The position numbers were made by a program, and so were the translations under genes. The notes under the pieces were generated by a model that saw only the letters and a program-made list of their open reading frames with translations, was not told the origin of the DNA and did no database searches. Of a DNA stretch of 64,000 nucleotides, positions 15,701 to 23,817 are shown one piece after another. Origin of the DNA: a virus; the IMG/VR virus record IMGVR_UViG_3300042319_002777, positions 1 through 64,000 of that record; one strand, 5' to 3'. Each line of letters begins with the position of its first letter. Position 1 is the first letter of the stretch.

Positions 15701-16824
15701 CGGAGCAAAGGATCGTAGCGATCAAGCGCGAGGGCGAGCAGGCCGAGTTTCGTGCCATGAAGGCCAGTATTGAGGCCACGGCGCAGCGGTTTGAGATGGA
15801 GCGCAAGGTACTGGAGCTGAAGCAGGCGGGGCAGTTCCTGGAGCAGCAAGGCGCCATGCGGGCGGCCGATCGGGCGGTGCTGCAGGAGCGCCAACAGTTG
15901 CTTGAGTTGCGCAGCAAGCTGGCGGATCCAAGCACCACGGCACAGCAAAAACCATTCCTCAATGATCAAGTCAAGTTGCAGGGGGAATCGATCAAGGCCG
16001 CGCAGTCGCTGGCCGGGATTGAGCGTGAGCGGATGGCCAACCTCGGGATGATCTTCGGGTTAGAGCGCCAAACCCAGCAGGTTCAACAGGCGACCGCTGC
16101 CAATCAGATGCGGTCCGCGGCGATCGGCAAGGAGTGGGGGAATATCTGGTCAGACGCTGGCACTTCTTGGGAGCGGTCTCTGGTCGAGCCCCTGGCCAAG
16201 CTTGACAAAGCCGCAACCGGCGTGGATCGGCTCAGGCAGGTGCTTGTGGGCACGATCCAGGCCGGGGATGGCCCGGTAGAGCAGATCTACGCCACAGCGT
16301 CAGGCCTGCCTGAGCCCCTGCGGAACGCGACCGACGCGGCCAATGGGCTGGCCGATGGGTTTGCGACGGCCAACGCCCAAGCCAATGTCCTGCTCCAGAC
16401 CGTTTCCAAGCTCGCCAAGGCCCCTGCTGCCCGCTGGGCTGGCGGCGGGGTGGAGCCGGGCGGCCGATACACGGTAAACGAGCTGGGCACAGAGAGCTTC
16501 CTATCGCGCTCGGGTGCCCTGTCGCTGATCCACGCCCCGGCCTACGGCTCCTGGAGTCCGCCCTCCCCCGGCATGGTGCTACCGGCGGGGCTCACCTCAC
16601 GGCTGGATGCCCTCGGCGCCTTCGGTGGCGGCCCGGCTCCCCTGCTGGCTGGCATGGCCCCGGCTGCCGGAAGTGGCGGCGCTGCATCGCAGGCGGCGGC
16701 CCTGGGGCGCCTCCAGCGCTCCATCGATGCCCTGGAAGGCACCATGCGGTCGTATCGGCCTGAGGTCACCGTCAACCTGCCCGGCAATGCCGGCCTCCTC
16801 CACACCCTGCAGGGCCTCCGATGA
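12796..16824 (+). CDS. tail tape measure protein (1342 aa)
   Basis: The longest gene in the window. Residues about 150-430 match the core of the TP901-type tape measure family (VAELATSLVRAGFS, EVEGALAGVVRGA, AATGLMANAGIQGS). Hydrophobic helices follow at about 470-620, then long coiled coils (roughly 620-1130) and a Gly/Pro-rich end. Such proteins fix tail length and help eject DNA. At about 0.15 nm per residue this predicts a tail near 200 nm, which is an estimate only. The GTG start is backed by the late element. Confidence 0.9.
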   Translation: MADLQVSLALLLENEAELARALEAAGGKVGRDFGNRLSGEAKKAFDELIAQAEKAAKEVGVQFSKQDLRFRDKQGKFLSDDAIRQLQQANKGFDEAVQGLGRLRSALSETSREGARGMNLLEAAVTGVAVSLTSKLTDAAGTALGSVRGLVQGFLELDGELRLAAAAAGETGGYQRLSQIVDQVGIDAAGTTKQVAELATSLVRAGFSISEVEGALAGVVRGAEATGTGFEAFGNIVGNTLRGFGLEVDKTAQVVDVITKTVNASNASVEGLGYTFQYTAPIAKALGVSLEDVAAATGLMANAGIQGSVAGTGLRTFLEKIQQASKGASPEVLGLSRGSERLQKVMAMLGATVVDSSGKLIGLEQVFLQLKAGMDKLSQADKVQLTNVLFGDDASSKVMAITNQSTASITKMFREIYNSKGATDTARTAMSGLGLEIQQLSGTMDSLRNNIGGVMAAGLRPLVQAANLAVGAISGLPRPVKDTGAALIALGIASTGAAISIAALNLVLAQTGGLAGLAVAGIGGSLAIVAAATAGILLATGAFNEMDQTTKTLVQTTIALGAGVLVFRGIAAAAGIAATGLSLLNIQLGRTAVLTSLASGAARGGFIAGLVGAAATAAGVYAVLNNNIKATGQETEALSGKARELKDQIAQLQKEIADGKKLGIDTTEAQKRVNELYMQLREVEGPLEIKLSIDKAKAELKTLKEEYDKLGEGDRQKAPLQAKVNGAERYLKLLQEIDRGQAVTDASPVAQQGAKDLAELEKRVKGLLAKKISLPVGAPEQKDIDEALDVYQRQIDLRKVGIKTVINREEALRQLSGLQGDIAVALSKGADPSRLRSQLLPLQIQVRNLDLERDKINKDLAATLDRQVAADGRRVLTSKEQLEVAKGKLSVQQASANLDEKAAAQFTARLRYIQQAADAYVNLASAQAALAQSGFDVERSRNSNRLSLAEKELQFLRGRGANAQVIQQAEQRIVAIKREGEQAEFRAMKASIEATAQRFEMERKVLELKQAGQFLEQQGAMRAADRAVLQERQQLLELRSKLADPSTTAQQKPFLNDQVKLQGESIKAAQSLAGIERERMANLGMIFGLERQTQQVQQATAANQMRSAAIGKEWGNIWSDAGTSWERSLVEPLAKLDKAATGVDRLRQVLVGTIQAGDGPVEQIYATASGLPEPLRNATDAANGLADGFATANAQANVLLQTVSKLAKAPAARWAGGGVEPGGRYTVNELGTESFLSRSGALSLIHAPAYGSWSPPSPGMVLPAGLTSRLDALGAFGGGPAPLLAGMAPAAGSGGAASQAAALGRLQRSIDALEGTMRSYRPEVTVNLPGNAGLLHTLQGLR

Positions 16825-17576
16825 TCACGATCTCCTACAGCGGCACCACCTACACCTTCCCGAATCTCACCGAGCACCCGTACGGCTACGACGAGGTGGA
16901 CGTGCGCCGGGGTCGGGCCGCCAGGCGGTGGGCCCTCTCGGGCATCGTGAACCGCGAAGACGGGGCCACGATCGCCGGCCTCTATGCCGCCTGGAACGCG
17001 GTGAAGATCCTGGAGGATGACCCGGTGCTCACTGGCGCGGTGGGGGCCACCGTGGGCCTGACCGGCGCCGCGCCGGGCTTTGCGTGGGCCTCGGCGGTGC
17101 CCTGCTGGTTCGCCTCGGCCCCCTCGATCGCCATGGCGGGGATGTTCTGCCGGGTGAGCACCACCCTTGTGGACGCCTCCCAGTCGCTGGCCATCCTGCT
17201 GCGGCAGGGCGAAGAGGAGGCGGAGCAGGCCGCGCAGCTCAGCCTGGGCACTCTGACCTTCGGGAGCGCCACCGTGAATTTGACCGCTCGGCCCGACGGC
17301 TTCACCGATCTGCCGGCCCTGGCGCTCACCCCCGGCGGGCGGCACGTGATCACCGGGCCGCTGGCTCCAACCGAAACGCGGCGGGTGCAGGGGTGGGTGA
17401 CGGCGGCCAACCTGACGGCCCTGGAGACCTGGCTCAAGACCACCACCTCTGCCAGCCCCTCCGCGGGCGGGTGGTTTCCCACCGAATGGTCGGAGCCAGT
17501 GGCCAGGCGCCGCGCTGATGGGGGCACGATTGGCACCTACTACGACGTGGCCTTCGCGGTGACGAAGATCCGATGA
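16821..17576 (+). CDS. probable distal tail protein (251 aa)
   Basis: Overlaps the tape measure stop by ATGA and the hub gene by ATGA. The 251-residue protein is beta-rich with an N-terminal MITISYSGTTYTFPNLTEH and a C-terminal YYDVAFAVTKIR. The place between tape measure and hub is that of distal tail or minor tail proteins. Identity rests on order and fold type, not on a motif. Confidence 0.6.
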   Translation: MITISYSGTTYTFPNLTEHPYGYDEVDVRRGRAARRWALSGIVNREDGATIAGLYAAWNAVKILEDDPVLTGAVGATVGLTGAAPGFAWASAVPCWFASAPSIAMAGMFCRVSTTLVDASQSLAILLRQGEEEAEQAAQLSLGTLTFGSATVNLTARPDGFTDLPALALTPGGRHVITGPLAPTETRRVQGWVTAANLTALETWLKTTTSASPSAGGWFPTEWSEPVARRRADGGTIGTYYDVAFAVTKIR

Positions 17577-20500
17577 GCGATACCCGCGCCTATGCCTGGT
17601 GCAACCTCGGCCCCCTCGCCGAGCAGGCCAGCAGCATCGCTGACAGCCACGTGCAGGGGTCTGGGGTGATCACCGTGAAAGGCACGGTGAACCTCTCTGG
17701 CATCTACCGGCCGGCGCCGGGCACCATTGTGGAGCTGGCCTACAGCGATGGTCAGAACTGGATCGCTCGGCTCCCCTGCCGGCTGCGGGTGCTGTCGTCG
17801 TTCGCCAACCCCCTCGCCGGGAAGATCACGAGCATCAGCGTGGGCTGTGACCTGGCCTACATGGAGGCCCGCAAGCAGCCGCCCGACAGCCTCACCACAC
17901 GCCAGGCCAACCCGGACACCCCGGAGGCGGTCTGGCGTGCCGCGGCGCCTGCGATTCCTGCCAGCTGGCTGGTGGGGCAGATCCTCGCGGCCCTGGGGCT
18001 TACGGCGGCCGGATCAATCCCACTCACCAACCATTACACCCGGCAGGAGTTTGATCTGACGGCCGGCTACGTGGAGGAGCTGGGCAAGCTGGCTTCTTCC
18101 GAGGGCTATGCCGTGCGGATGAACACGGCGGGCCTTGTGGAGTTCATCAACAAGGCCCCTGGCGAGACGGGAACCGGACCGCTGCTAACCGAAGAAAACC
18201 TGATTGACCTGAACCCAATCAATACCGGTGATCTGCCGGGTGATGCGGTTTATGCCAAATACACCAGCCTGAAGCTGGTTGTGCCGTCTAATCTTGATGA
18301 AGACAGCATAAAAAAACGCAACTGGGAGAGAGAGGTCAGCATTAGCGCTCCGCAGCAATACACACACCAATGGACGGAATACGCAAAAACTCCAATTCTC
18401 AGTCAGAACGGAAGTCCGACCTACCGGCAACGCAGGGATGCCAACGGGCAGCCGGTGTTCTGGGTGGGTCGCTCTGTCCAATGGGGCGAAGAATCTGAAA
18501 TCCTTAACGGCGCCGTGATGGATAAGGTTTTTGAAGTCAAGGCCTACCAACTGCAAGAAGAGATCAATTACATTACGCGCACCGTAACAGAAACAACTTA
18601 CGATTCCCGTGATCGAGTCAGGTCGCGCCGCACTGAAACACTCGGCTTGTGGGGGGTTGATTACAGCGAAACCGCCTATACTTACGGATCTACCTTTTAC
18701 GCCCCTAACAGCACGTTCGACCCCGCCGACAATGCAGATGTACTGAATGAAGTCACGATTGAGTTCTCAGCGGAGGCTCCGCTGAAAATGTCAGCAGGCT
18801 ATCAGCAGCCTTATGGCGAGCTTCGCGGCGCAGGTCTTGGCGGCCAGTATCAGTCCGCCATTAGAGAGACTGAATATGACAGGAACAAGGCGAGTGGCAC
18901 TACCAAGACCGTTACAACTTCCTACGTGCCATTTATCAGCACGCCCGATGGTCAGGAAGCTATCTCCCGCCTGCGTGATGCAGGCAATCAACTGGACCCC
19001 AGCCGTCTGGCCCAGGTCTTGGGAATAGCCAAGGGGCTTGTGTCGGCTGGATCTGAAACCCGCATCAGCACCGGACGCGAGTTCGGCCTCCAGCGGCGCC
19101 CCAGCGAGGCCGAGCGCACCGCAGCAGCCAACCAGAAGGCCCCCACCGTTGAGACCACCTCCGAGGCGACGTGGGCCGTGGGATCGGCCACCAGCCAGAC
19201 CAGCATTGAACTGAGCCCGCCATACGTGCCTGATGATCGGATCGTCTACTCCGGTGGCACCAACGGCACGTACAGCGTGATCAAGAGCAATGCCGATCAG
19301 GCGGCGCTCCACTATGCCCGCACCGAAAACCGCCTCCTGCTGGGCCACCGGAACGGCAACGGGATCCAGGTGCTCCCCGAGCTGCTGCCAGTCGCACCCA
19401 TGGGCCTGGTGTTCATCCGTCTCAACGGCTGCACCGCCGCCTTCAGGGCCAACGGGACCACCTACAACATCGACCCGCAGGGGGTGACGGCTACGACAGA
19501 TTGCCTGTTCTGGGGGGCGGTGGATGGCGCCGTGGCTGATGCGTGGTTCCCGCTGCCGCCTGGCGCCACGTCGCTGCCTGCCCCTGTCGCGCCCACCACC
19601 AATGCCAATCCCAAGCCCGCGAACGCCATCGCCATCCCTGGCGGGTTCAGCTTCACCAGCCCCAATCTGAGCAGCCTGTTCGCCTCTCTTCCCTCGGACC
19701 AGGCCCCGGTGTTCCCGCGGACCGTCACCCCTGGCGCCGTCCTGCGCCCGTATCACGAGACTGTCACGATCGCCGCCGGTGGTGGCGCCGGGGCGATAGC
19801 AACCGCCCTGCCATGGATTCGGCAGCCGGCCATGGAGGTGCTGGCGGGCGGCGGAGCAGGGGCGATAACCGAATTGGTGAAAGTGGTTCTTGCAGGCAGC
19901 GGGTCTGGCGTTATCGCAGACCTGTCAGCCGATATCACCCCAGAGCGGTTGTACGCGGGCAGCGGGTCTGGAGTTATCGCAGATCTCTCGGGTGAAGTAT
20001 TCATGGAGCGGCTGCTTGCAGGTAGCGGGTCTGGAGTTATTGCGGACCTGTCGGCTGAAACCCTTGCATTGTTTGCGGGCAGCGGGTCTGGTGTAATTGC
20101 GGATGTCCAGGAACCAGATACATTCCTGCTTCACATGAATGGAAGCAATGGCAGTACAACATTTACTGACAGCGGAGGCAGTGGAATCACCGTTACTGCC
20201 TACGGTAACGCTCAGATCAGCACAGCAGATCCATTGCATGGCAGCGGTAGCCTTTTACTTGACGGATCCGGCGATTACTTGCAAACTGCGGCTAGCTCTA
20301 TTCTGCAGTTTGGCACTGATGACTTCACTGTTGAATGCTGGGTGAAAGTTATTTCAGGTACAAGCAATAACGGTTTATTTACGTTTGGTAGCCCAAACAG
20401 TGGGTTAGCTGTTGGGACCTATGGAGACCAGTGGTTTTTAGATAGAGGAGACGGGAATAGTTATCGAATGGGCGCTGCAACAACAGGATCATGGCAGCAC

Positions 20501-20731
20501 TTAGCCGTGACGAGAAGCGACGGCAGTCTGCGGTTTTTCATTGCTGGAACGCAAATAGGCGCAACCATAAGCAACTCAATCAACCTCACAGGCAACCAGC
20601 TAATAATAGGATATTACTATAGCAGCAGTTTTGCGATCAATGCTAAGGTCGATGAGTTTAGAGTTAAGAAAGGAACCGCCCTTTATACCTCGGCATTTAC
20701 CCCGCCAACTGGGGCATTCCCGGATCCCTAG
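17573..20731 (+). CDS. tail hub/adhesion protein with Gly-rich repeats and a LamG-like lectin domain (1052 aa)
   Basis: Residues 1-620 look like a central tail or hub protein. Residues about 730-845 hold four copies of GSGSGVIADLS preceded by two looser GGGAGAI copies. The last 210 residues form a LamG/concanavalin-like domain: LHMNGSNGSTTFTDSGG, DFTVECWVKV, WQHLAVTRSDGSLRFFI and VDEFRVKKG are the expected blocks. LamG domains bind sugars, so host-surface recognition is likely. The DNA of the C-terminal domain is less GC-rich than the N-terminal part. Confidence 0.75.
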   Translation: MSDTRAYAWCNLGPLAEQASSIADSHVQGSGVITVKGTVNLSGIYRPAPGTIVELAYSDGQNWIARLPCRLRVLSSFANPLAGKITSISVGCDLAYMEARKQPPDSLTTRQANPDTPEAVWRAAAPAIPASWLVGQILAALGLTAAGSIPLTNHYTRQEFDLTAGYVEELGKLASSEGYAVRMNTAGLVEFINKAPGETGTGPLLTEENLIDLNPINTGDLPGDAVYAKYTSLKLVVPSNLDEDSIKKRNWEREVSISAPQQYTHQWTEYAKTPILSQNGSPTYRQRRDANGQPVFWVGRSVQWGEESEILNGAVMDKVFEVKAYQLQEEINYITRTVTETTYDSRDRVRSRRTETLGLWGVDYSETAYTYGSTFYAPNSTFDPADNADVLNEVTIEFSAEAPLKMSAGYQQPYGELRGAGLGGQYQSAIRETEYDRNKASGTTKTVTTSYVPFISTPDGQEAISRLRDAGNQLDPSRLAQVLGIAKGLVSAGSETRISTGREFGLQRRPSEAERTAAANQKAPTVETTSEATWAVGSATSQTSIELSPPYVPDDRIVYSGGTNGTYSVIKSNADQAALHYARTENRLLLGHRNGNGIQVLPELLPVAPMGLVFIRLNGCTAAFRANGTTYNIDPQGVTATTDCLFWGAVDGAVADAWFPLPPGATSLPAPVAPTTNANPKPANAIAIPGGFSFTSPNLSSLFASLPSDQAPVFPRTVTPGAVLRPYHETVTIAAGGGAGAIATALPWIRQPAMEVLAGGGAGAITELVKVVLAGSGSGVIADLSADITPERLYAGSGSGVIADLSGEVFMERLLAGSGSGVIADLSAETLALFAGSGSGVIADVQEPDTFLLHMNGSNGSTTFTDSGGSGITVTAYGNAQISTADPLHGSGSLLLDGSGDYLQTAASSILQFGTDDFTVECWVKVISGTSNNGLFTFGSPNSGLAVGTYGDQWFLDRGDGNSYRMGAATTGSWQHLAVTRSDGSLRFFIAGTQIGATISNSINLTGNQLIIGYYYSSSFAINAKVDEFRVKKGTALYTSAFTPPTGAFPDP
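19895..20110 (+). repeat. in-frame tandem repeats of 57-63 bp (four copies)
   Basis: Four copies start with GGCAGCGGGTCTGG (the third reads GGTAGC) at 19895, 19958, 20021 and 20078, with periods of 63, 63 and 57 bp. Each encodes GSGSGVIADLS or a close variant. They join the hub to the lectin domain. Confidence 0.75.
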
Positions 20732-20758
20732 GAAACAGTTAAAGCGTGACGTGTCAAC

Positions 20759-20769
20759 CGGGAAAACTG
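20759..20769 (+). promoter_or_regulatory. late-gene element copy 8
   Basis: CGGGAAAACTG followed by AAGCAGAC. The core ends 20 nt before ATG 20789; the surrounding 28 bases are repeated almost exactly at copy 9. Confidence 0.6.
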
Positions 20770-20788
20770 AAGCAGACACGGAAAGCCC

Positions 20789-21232
20789 ATGCCCGCTGCA
20801 ATGCTCCAGACCTTCTACGAGGCCGAGCGGTTGTACCTTGGGGAATATGCCGGCAAGAAAGCCCGCCTGTGCCTAGCGACAACCACATCAGGATCCCCCA
20901 ACCTCGGATCAAACACGGCGGCATGGGATGCCGTAGAGCGCAGCGGCAACGGCTATGCCCGGTGCGAGTGGACAATCCCAGCGGGAAACTTCAACACCAC
21001 CACAGACCGCTTTGAGGCGGGCTCGTACACCTGCACGTTCACCGCTCAAGGATCGGCGCTTACCTGGAACGCTGCCTACCTGGTGATCGGCACCATCAGC
21101 GGCAGCACCGTGACCTGGGGTACTGGCGTGTCGTTTGTGCTCACCGAAAGCCCCAGTATCAGCCTCGCAGCGGGATTGAGCCGCATCTACACGGTCCAGC
21201 TGTTCACCGATGGGTTCACGGTGACGGCCTGA
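20789..21232 (+). CDS. small beta-rich tail-region protein, tandem copy A (147 aa)
   Basis: A 147-residue protein beginning MPAAMLQTFYEAERLYLGEY and ending LFTDGFTVTA. It is about half identical to its neighbour at 21283, sharing YAGKKARLCLA, NGYAR and AYLVIGTI. Both look like compact beta-sandwiches, suited to a virion decoration or tail-tip protein. Each copy carries its own late element. Confidence 0.7.
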   Translation: MPAAMLQTFYEAERLYLGEYAGKKARLCLATTTSGSPNLGSNTAAWDAVERSGNGYARCEWTIPAGNFNTTTDRFEAGSYTCTFTAQGSALTWNAAYLVIGTISGSTVTWGTGVSFVLTESPSISLAAGLSRIYTVQLFTDGFTVTA

Positions 21233-21252
21233 CTGGGAAGGCTATGCGCAAC

Positions 21253-21263
21253 CGGGAAAACTG
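21253..21263 (+). promoter_or_regulatory. late-gene element copy 9
   Basis: CGGGAAAACTG followed by AAGCAGAC. The core ends 20 nt before ATG 21283. It was evidently duplicated together with the gene behind copy 8. Confidence 0.6.
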
Positions 21264-21282
21264 AAGCAGACACGGAAAGCTC

Positions 21283-21732
21283 ATGCCTGCGGCAATGATT
21301 CTGACCCACTTTGAGACGGGGCGGTTGTTTGCCAACAGCTACGCCGGCAAAAAGGCTCGGCTGTGCTTGGCCGTCAACACTGGATCGCTGAGCGCGGCCA
21401 GCACCACTGCCCAGTGGGACGCAGTAGAGCTGACCGGCAACGGCTACGCGAGACATGAATGGACGGTCCCCTCTGGCAGCTACAACAGCTCCACGGAGCG
21501 GTTTGAGGTGCCGGCTCAGCTTTGCGAATTTTCAGCCTCATCCGGGGGTGCCGGGCTGAACTGGAACACCGCCTACCTTGTGATCGGCACGATCGGCGGC
21601 GGTGGAGCTGTCACCTGGAACACGGGCGCTTCGTTTGTGCTTCCCGAAAGCCCAAACATTGTGCTCAGCCCAGGCGAGCCACGCAGTTACAACGTGCTCC
21701 TGTTCACTGATGGCTTCCCGGTGACCGCCTGA
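21283..21732 (+). CDS. small beta-rich tail-region protein, tandem copy B (149 aa)
   Basis: A paralogue of the gene at 20789 with the same start MPAAM and the same end, LFTDGFPVTA. Divergence is concentrated in the loops (residues 30-45 and 75-95). Its stop shares a base with the start of the next gene (TGATG). A gene duplication including the 5' regulatory element explains the arrangement. Confidence 0.7.
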   Translation: MPAAMILTHFETGRLFANSYAGKKARLCLAVNTGSLSAASTTAQWDAVELTGNGYARHEWTVPSGSYNSSTERFEVPAQLCEFSASSGGAGLNWNTAYLVIGTIGGGGAVTWNTGASFVLPESPNIVLSPGEPRSYNVLLFTDGFPVTA

Positions 21733-22622
21733 TGCCTGCCCGCGTCAACCTCAACGTTCCGCCGCGGCTGATTGAGTCCGCCAGGGCGGCGCAGTACGCC
21801 AACCGCGAGGCGCTGGATGGGAGGGCGCTGACCGAGAAGATCAGGGCCAAGGCTCAGGCCCGCCGGGCAGCCGTGCTGCGGCAGCAGTCGGGGGTGGCCC
21901 CGGACCGTGGCGATGACTCCCCTCCGGGTCGGGATCCGCTGAAGTGGAGGATTTGGAGGAAAAGGAGGCCGCTGGGAAGGCGCATAACCTACACCATTGA
22001 AGGTGTAAGAGATTTTTATGTCATAGGCGACGGCACTGGTGCGATTGTCTATACCGTTATTGACGAATGGACAATCTACGTGGAGTGGGATGGATACGAG
22101 AAGAAAATTTGGGCAAAGCTTCTATTTCTTGATACCAAAATTGATAGCGACATAGGCGCACCTAGAAGCGCAGTGTATATTTCAACCTTTGTAGACCCTC
22201 AAACCGGGGACGAACTGGCGCCGCTTATATCATGGATAAGCTATAAAACGTCCGGTGCTGGCGGGCCCATTGATGGAATCGCTGGAGGTGCCTTGGCCAT
22301 GACGCTAGAAGACCCAATACCGTTTGACAGTTTTCCAGAAACAACCCAAGACCCATACGGAAGGCTTCTAAATCCTGCGCTTATCCCCGCATCAGGGACA
22401 AACTTGCTTGCAGGTGAGTACAACCCCTTGCACGCCTGGACTCCAGTAGCCCCCGATCAAGGCCCACCCTTAAGTTTTGGTTATGGAGTAACTGCAGCCA
22501 ATCCCCTAGCTAACGAATACGACATCTCTAGGATTGAGCTTGCTCCAGGCTACGACAAAACATCATCATTAGCGTTGACCGAGGAAAGGTCTTACGGCGT
22601 CTCTATTATTGTGAAGCCATGA
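21732..22622 (+). CDS. hypothetical tail-region protein (296 aa)
   Basis: The N-terminal 75 residues form a basic helix; residues 80-296 are a beta-rich domain encoded by clearly less GC-rich DNA than its neighbours, which suggests replacement of the 3' part by transfer. It overlaps the next gene by ATGA. No family recognised; location suggests a tail-tip or receptor-related protein. Confidence 0.65.
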   Translation: MPARVNLNVPPRLIESARAAQYANREALDGRALTEKIRAKAQARRAAVLRQQSGVAPDRGDDSPPGRDPLKWRIWRKRRPLGRRITYTIEGVRDFYVIGDGTGAIVYTVIDEWTIYVEWDGYEKKIWAKLLFLDTKIDSDIGAPRSAVYISTFVDPQTGDELAPLISWISYKTSGAGGPIDGIAGGALAMTLEDPIPFDSFPETTQDPYGRLLNPALIPASGTNLLAGEYNPLHAWTPVAPDQGPPLSFGYGVTAANPLANEYDISRIELAPGYDKTSSLALTEERSYGVSIIVKP

Positions 22623-22750
22623 CCACCCCCTCCCCACCCCTCGTCCAGACCGCCCAGCTCGTGGCCCTGGCCAACCGTGACCGCCTCCTGCAGCGCCAGG
22701 CGGTGGATCGAGCCATCGCCAAGGCCGTGGCGCAGGCACTGAAGGGCTGA
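22619..22750 (+). CDS. small hypothetical protein (43 aa)
   Basis: ATG 22619 overlaps the previous TGA. The 43-residue product (MTTPSPPLVQTAQLVALANR, then a basic helix to ALKG) is too short for routine ORF calling, but the overlap and coding character support it. Next comes late element copy 10. Function unknown. Confidence 0.55.
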   Translation: MTTPSPPLVQTAQLVALANRDRLLQRQAVDRAIAKAVAQALKG

Positions 22751-22760
22751 GGCTTCGGAC

Positions 22761-22771
22761 CGGGAAAACTG
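22761..22771 (+). promoter_or_regulatory. late-gene element copy 10
   Basis: CGGGAAAACTG followed by AGGCGCAC. The core ends 41 nt before ATG 22812, longer than the usual 20-26 nt. Confidence 0.55.
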
Positions 22772-22811
22772 AGGCGCACCTTGCACCGGCGGAGCGATTC
22801 CCCGGCAACGC

Positions 22812-23633
22812 ATGAAAACGAATCAGCTTGATCGGCTTCTCGGGACTGCCGATGAATGGCAGCGACCATTGGCCACTGTGGACCCTGACCCCGTGGACGC
22901 GGGGGATGGCGGCGGCGGCAGTGACGAGCTAGACGCTGACGACTCCAGCCTGGGAGAAGCTGGCCAGAAGGCCCTCCGCGAGGAACGGGCGCTGCGGAAA
23001 TCCCAAGGCGCTGAACTGGCACAACTCAGGGCCCAGCTGGAGCAGATGAAGGGGCTAGTAAGCCCTGAGACCTTTGCCCAGGCCCAGGCCCAGGCGACGG
23101 CGCTGCAGCAGCAGCTGGCCGAACAACAACAAAGCACCGCGGCCGAGCGGCAGCGCCTGGAGGCCAAGGCCAACGATCGAGTGAGTAAGGCCGAAGCCCG
23201 CGCCACCAAGGCCGAGGCCGATCGCATTGCGCTGCAGGTTCGCACCGCCGCGCAGAATCTGTTCATGGCGACCGGAGGCCGCGATGGCGGCGATGGCGGC
23301 GGGCAGACCTACTTCGATGCCTGGTTCGCGTTCCACGGCAGCCGCCACATCAAGGTGGATCCGGCCACCGGGAAGGAGTTCATCGTTGATTCCGATGGCG
23401 ATCCTGTAAAGCAGGGCGATCAGAACGTAGATCCCGTGGCGTGGATCAACGAGCAGGCGGACAACAGCCCCGTGGTCGGGTCCTTCTTCAAGCCCAAAGG
23501 AGGCAGCGGCGGCGGCGGCCTGGTCGGCGCCCGCGGCTTCCGCACCTCACAGGGGCTGTCCCCGGAGCAGGTGAAGGCAATGTCGCCCAGCGAAAAACTG
23601 GCCGCTCACCGGGAGGCGGCGGCCCGCCGCTGA
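22812..23633 (+). CDS. probable capsid scaffolding protein (273 aa)
   Basis: Directly upstream of the major capsid gene. After an acidic Gly/Asp-rich start, residues 55-145 form a strong coiled coil (ALRKSQGAELAQLRAQLEQ, then a Gln-rich stretch), followed by a Gly-rich region and a basic C-terminal helix (MSPSEKLAAHREAAARR). A long coiled coil with a basic end is the usual build of scaffolds, whose C-terminus binds the capsid protein. Confidence 0.7.
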   Translation: MKTNQLDRLLGTADEWQRPLATVDPDPVDAGDGGGGSDELDADDSSLGEAGQKALREERALRKSQGAELAQLRAQLEQMKGLVSPETFAQAQAQATALQQQLAEQQQSTAAERQRLEAKANDRVSKAEARATKAEADRIALQVRTAAQNLFMATGGRDGGDGGGQTYFDAWFAFHGSRHIKVDPATGKEFIVDSDGDPVKQGDQNVDPVAWINEQADNSPVVGSFFKPKGGSGGGGLVGARGFRTSQGLSPEQVKAMSPSEKLAAHREAAARR

Positions 23634-23648
23634 GGCAGCCCGGCGGAC

Positions 23649-23659
23649 CGGGAAAACTG
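23649..23659 (+). promoter_or_regulatory. late-gene element copy 11 (capsid unit)
   Basis: CGGGAAAACTG followed by CGGGTGAT. The core ends 158 nt before the capsid start, so this unit has an exceptionally long leader holding a perfect hairpin. Confidence 0.55.
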
Positions 23660-23660
23660 C

Positions 23661-23695
23661 GGGTGATCCCAACGCGCGATGCGGCGGGATCACCC
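23661..23695 (+). other. perfect 10-bp hairpin in the capsid leader
   Basis: GGGTGATCCC (23661-23670) pairs with GGGATCACCC (23686-23695) around a 15-nt loop, just after late element copy 11. No T run follows, so it is not a classical terminator; mRNA stabilisation or a protein-binding site is more likely. Confidence 0.5.
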
Positions 23696-23817
23696 CCCAA
23701 GCGCGATGCGGCAGGGGCAACTGAATCCCCCGAGCCCTTGGCTTGTCGGCGTGGCGCGATGCCTGTCCAGACAGCTACTGAGCGACGGATCCGCCCACAC
23801 CTATCCCCTTCCCAATC

